From JAGTVB01 sp964624765 (lineage in GTDB: Bacteria > Pseudomonadota > Gammaproteobacteria > HK1): a stretch of 5,640 nucleotides of DNA. Made by a program: the position numbers and the translations under genes. Below the pieces are notes generated by a model. It did not search any database, was not told where the DNA came from, and was given only the letters and a program-made list of their open reading frames with translations. How positions within the stretch are numbered: the first letter of the stretch is position 1; each line of letters starts with the position of its first letter. Location: contig CAZUZO010000177.1 in assembly GCA_964624765.1 (NCBI GenBank), forward strand, positions 1-5,640, given 5' to 3'. Below are positions 5,501 to 5,640 of this stretch, piece by piece.

Positions 5501-5640
5501 AACGCAATCAAACGGCCGAAACGATGACCAACGCCCGTGCGGCCCAGTCTCCGCTACGTAACGTACTTTTTGGCCGTGGCGAGTATATAGCGCTCCTAAG
5601 ACATTCGTGGTAGTGATCCCAGCCAATGTTCAAGTCGGCA

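Larger units (their letters stand above)
5093..5640. other. Noncoding region with repeats, no supported gene
   Basis: I find no convincing gene in these 548 bp. Open frames exist on both strands (for example 5211-5561 plus and 5372-5626 minus), but their products are low-complexity Arg/Pro/Gly-rich, cross the inverted repeats, and lack good ribosome sites. The stretch holds a probable MITE (5173-5313) and a palindromic structured element (5386-5500). The segments 5093-5172, 5314-5385 and 5501-5640 show only minor items: the 9-bp direct repeat ACGCGGGCA (5108-5116 and 5133-5141) and the small inverted repeat TACGT-A-ACGTA (5555-5565). Confidence 0.7.

Noticed and set aside
5211..5561. A 116-codon plus-strand open frame in the 3' noncoding region
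   Set aside because: It runs through the right end of the probable MITE and the left arm and loop of the second inverted repeat. The product is low-complexity, and only a weak purine run precedes its ATG.
5372..5626. An 84-codon minus-strand open frame
   Set aside because: It begins with ATT, crosses the long inverted repeat and resembles nothing I know.

Overview
The window carries the structural genes of a molybdenum nitrogenase, nifH-nifD-nifK. They are transcribed right to left (minus strand, 4170 down to 52), with a complete NifA/IHF/sigma-54 type control region in front of nifH. All three proteins are full length, and every ligand residue I checked is present: the 4Fe-4S cysteines and P-loop of NifH, the P-cluster cysteines of NifD and NifK, and the FeMo-cofactor Cys and His of NifD. 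Sequence style, the NifA/sigma-54 promoter logic and moderately high GC suggest a proteobacterium (gamma or beta class, or a relative such as Acidithiobacillia) with a conventional cluster I nitrogenase. I cannot name the genus from sequence alone.

Layout from left to right: a short edge segment downstream of nifK (1-51); nifK (52-1623, minus); a 141-bp nifD-nifK spacer rich in potential stem-loops (1624-1764); nifD (1765-3234, minus); a 39-bp spacer (3235-3273); nifH (3274-4170, minus); and a 238-bp divergent control region (4171-4408). That region holds a sigma-54 -24/-12 element, an IHF-like site and a NifA upstream activator sequence. Next comes a plus-strand gene for a polytopic VTT/DedA-type (TVP38/TMEM64-like) membrane protein (4409-5092). 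The last 548 bp (5093-5640) hold no convincing gene. They contain a probable 141-bp MITE with perfect 17-bp terminal inverted repeats and a flanking TCA duplication (5173-5313), and a highly structured palindromic element of about 115 nt (5386-5500).

How it works together: under nitrogen limitation and low oxygen, NifA bound at 4335-4350 would be looped by IHF onto sigma-54 RNA polymerase at 4222-4237 and would drive nifHDK. NifH (Fe protein) passes electrons with ATP hydrolysis to the NifD2-NifK2 MoFe protein, which reduces N2 to ammonia. The operon may continue past the left edge, since no terminator is visible after nifK. The VTT gene is divergent, has no obvious link to nitrogen fixation, and reads away from the operon across the NifA site in its leader.

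The nif genes themselves look ordinary. The less explained material is in the nifD-nifK spacer and in the 3' noncoding block. I did not find a clearly new multi-gene system here.
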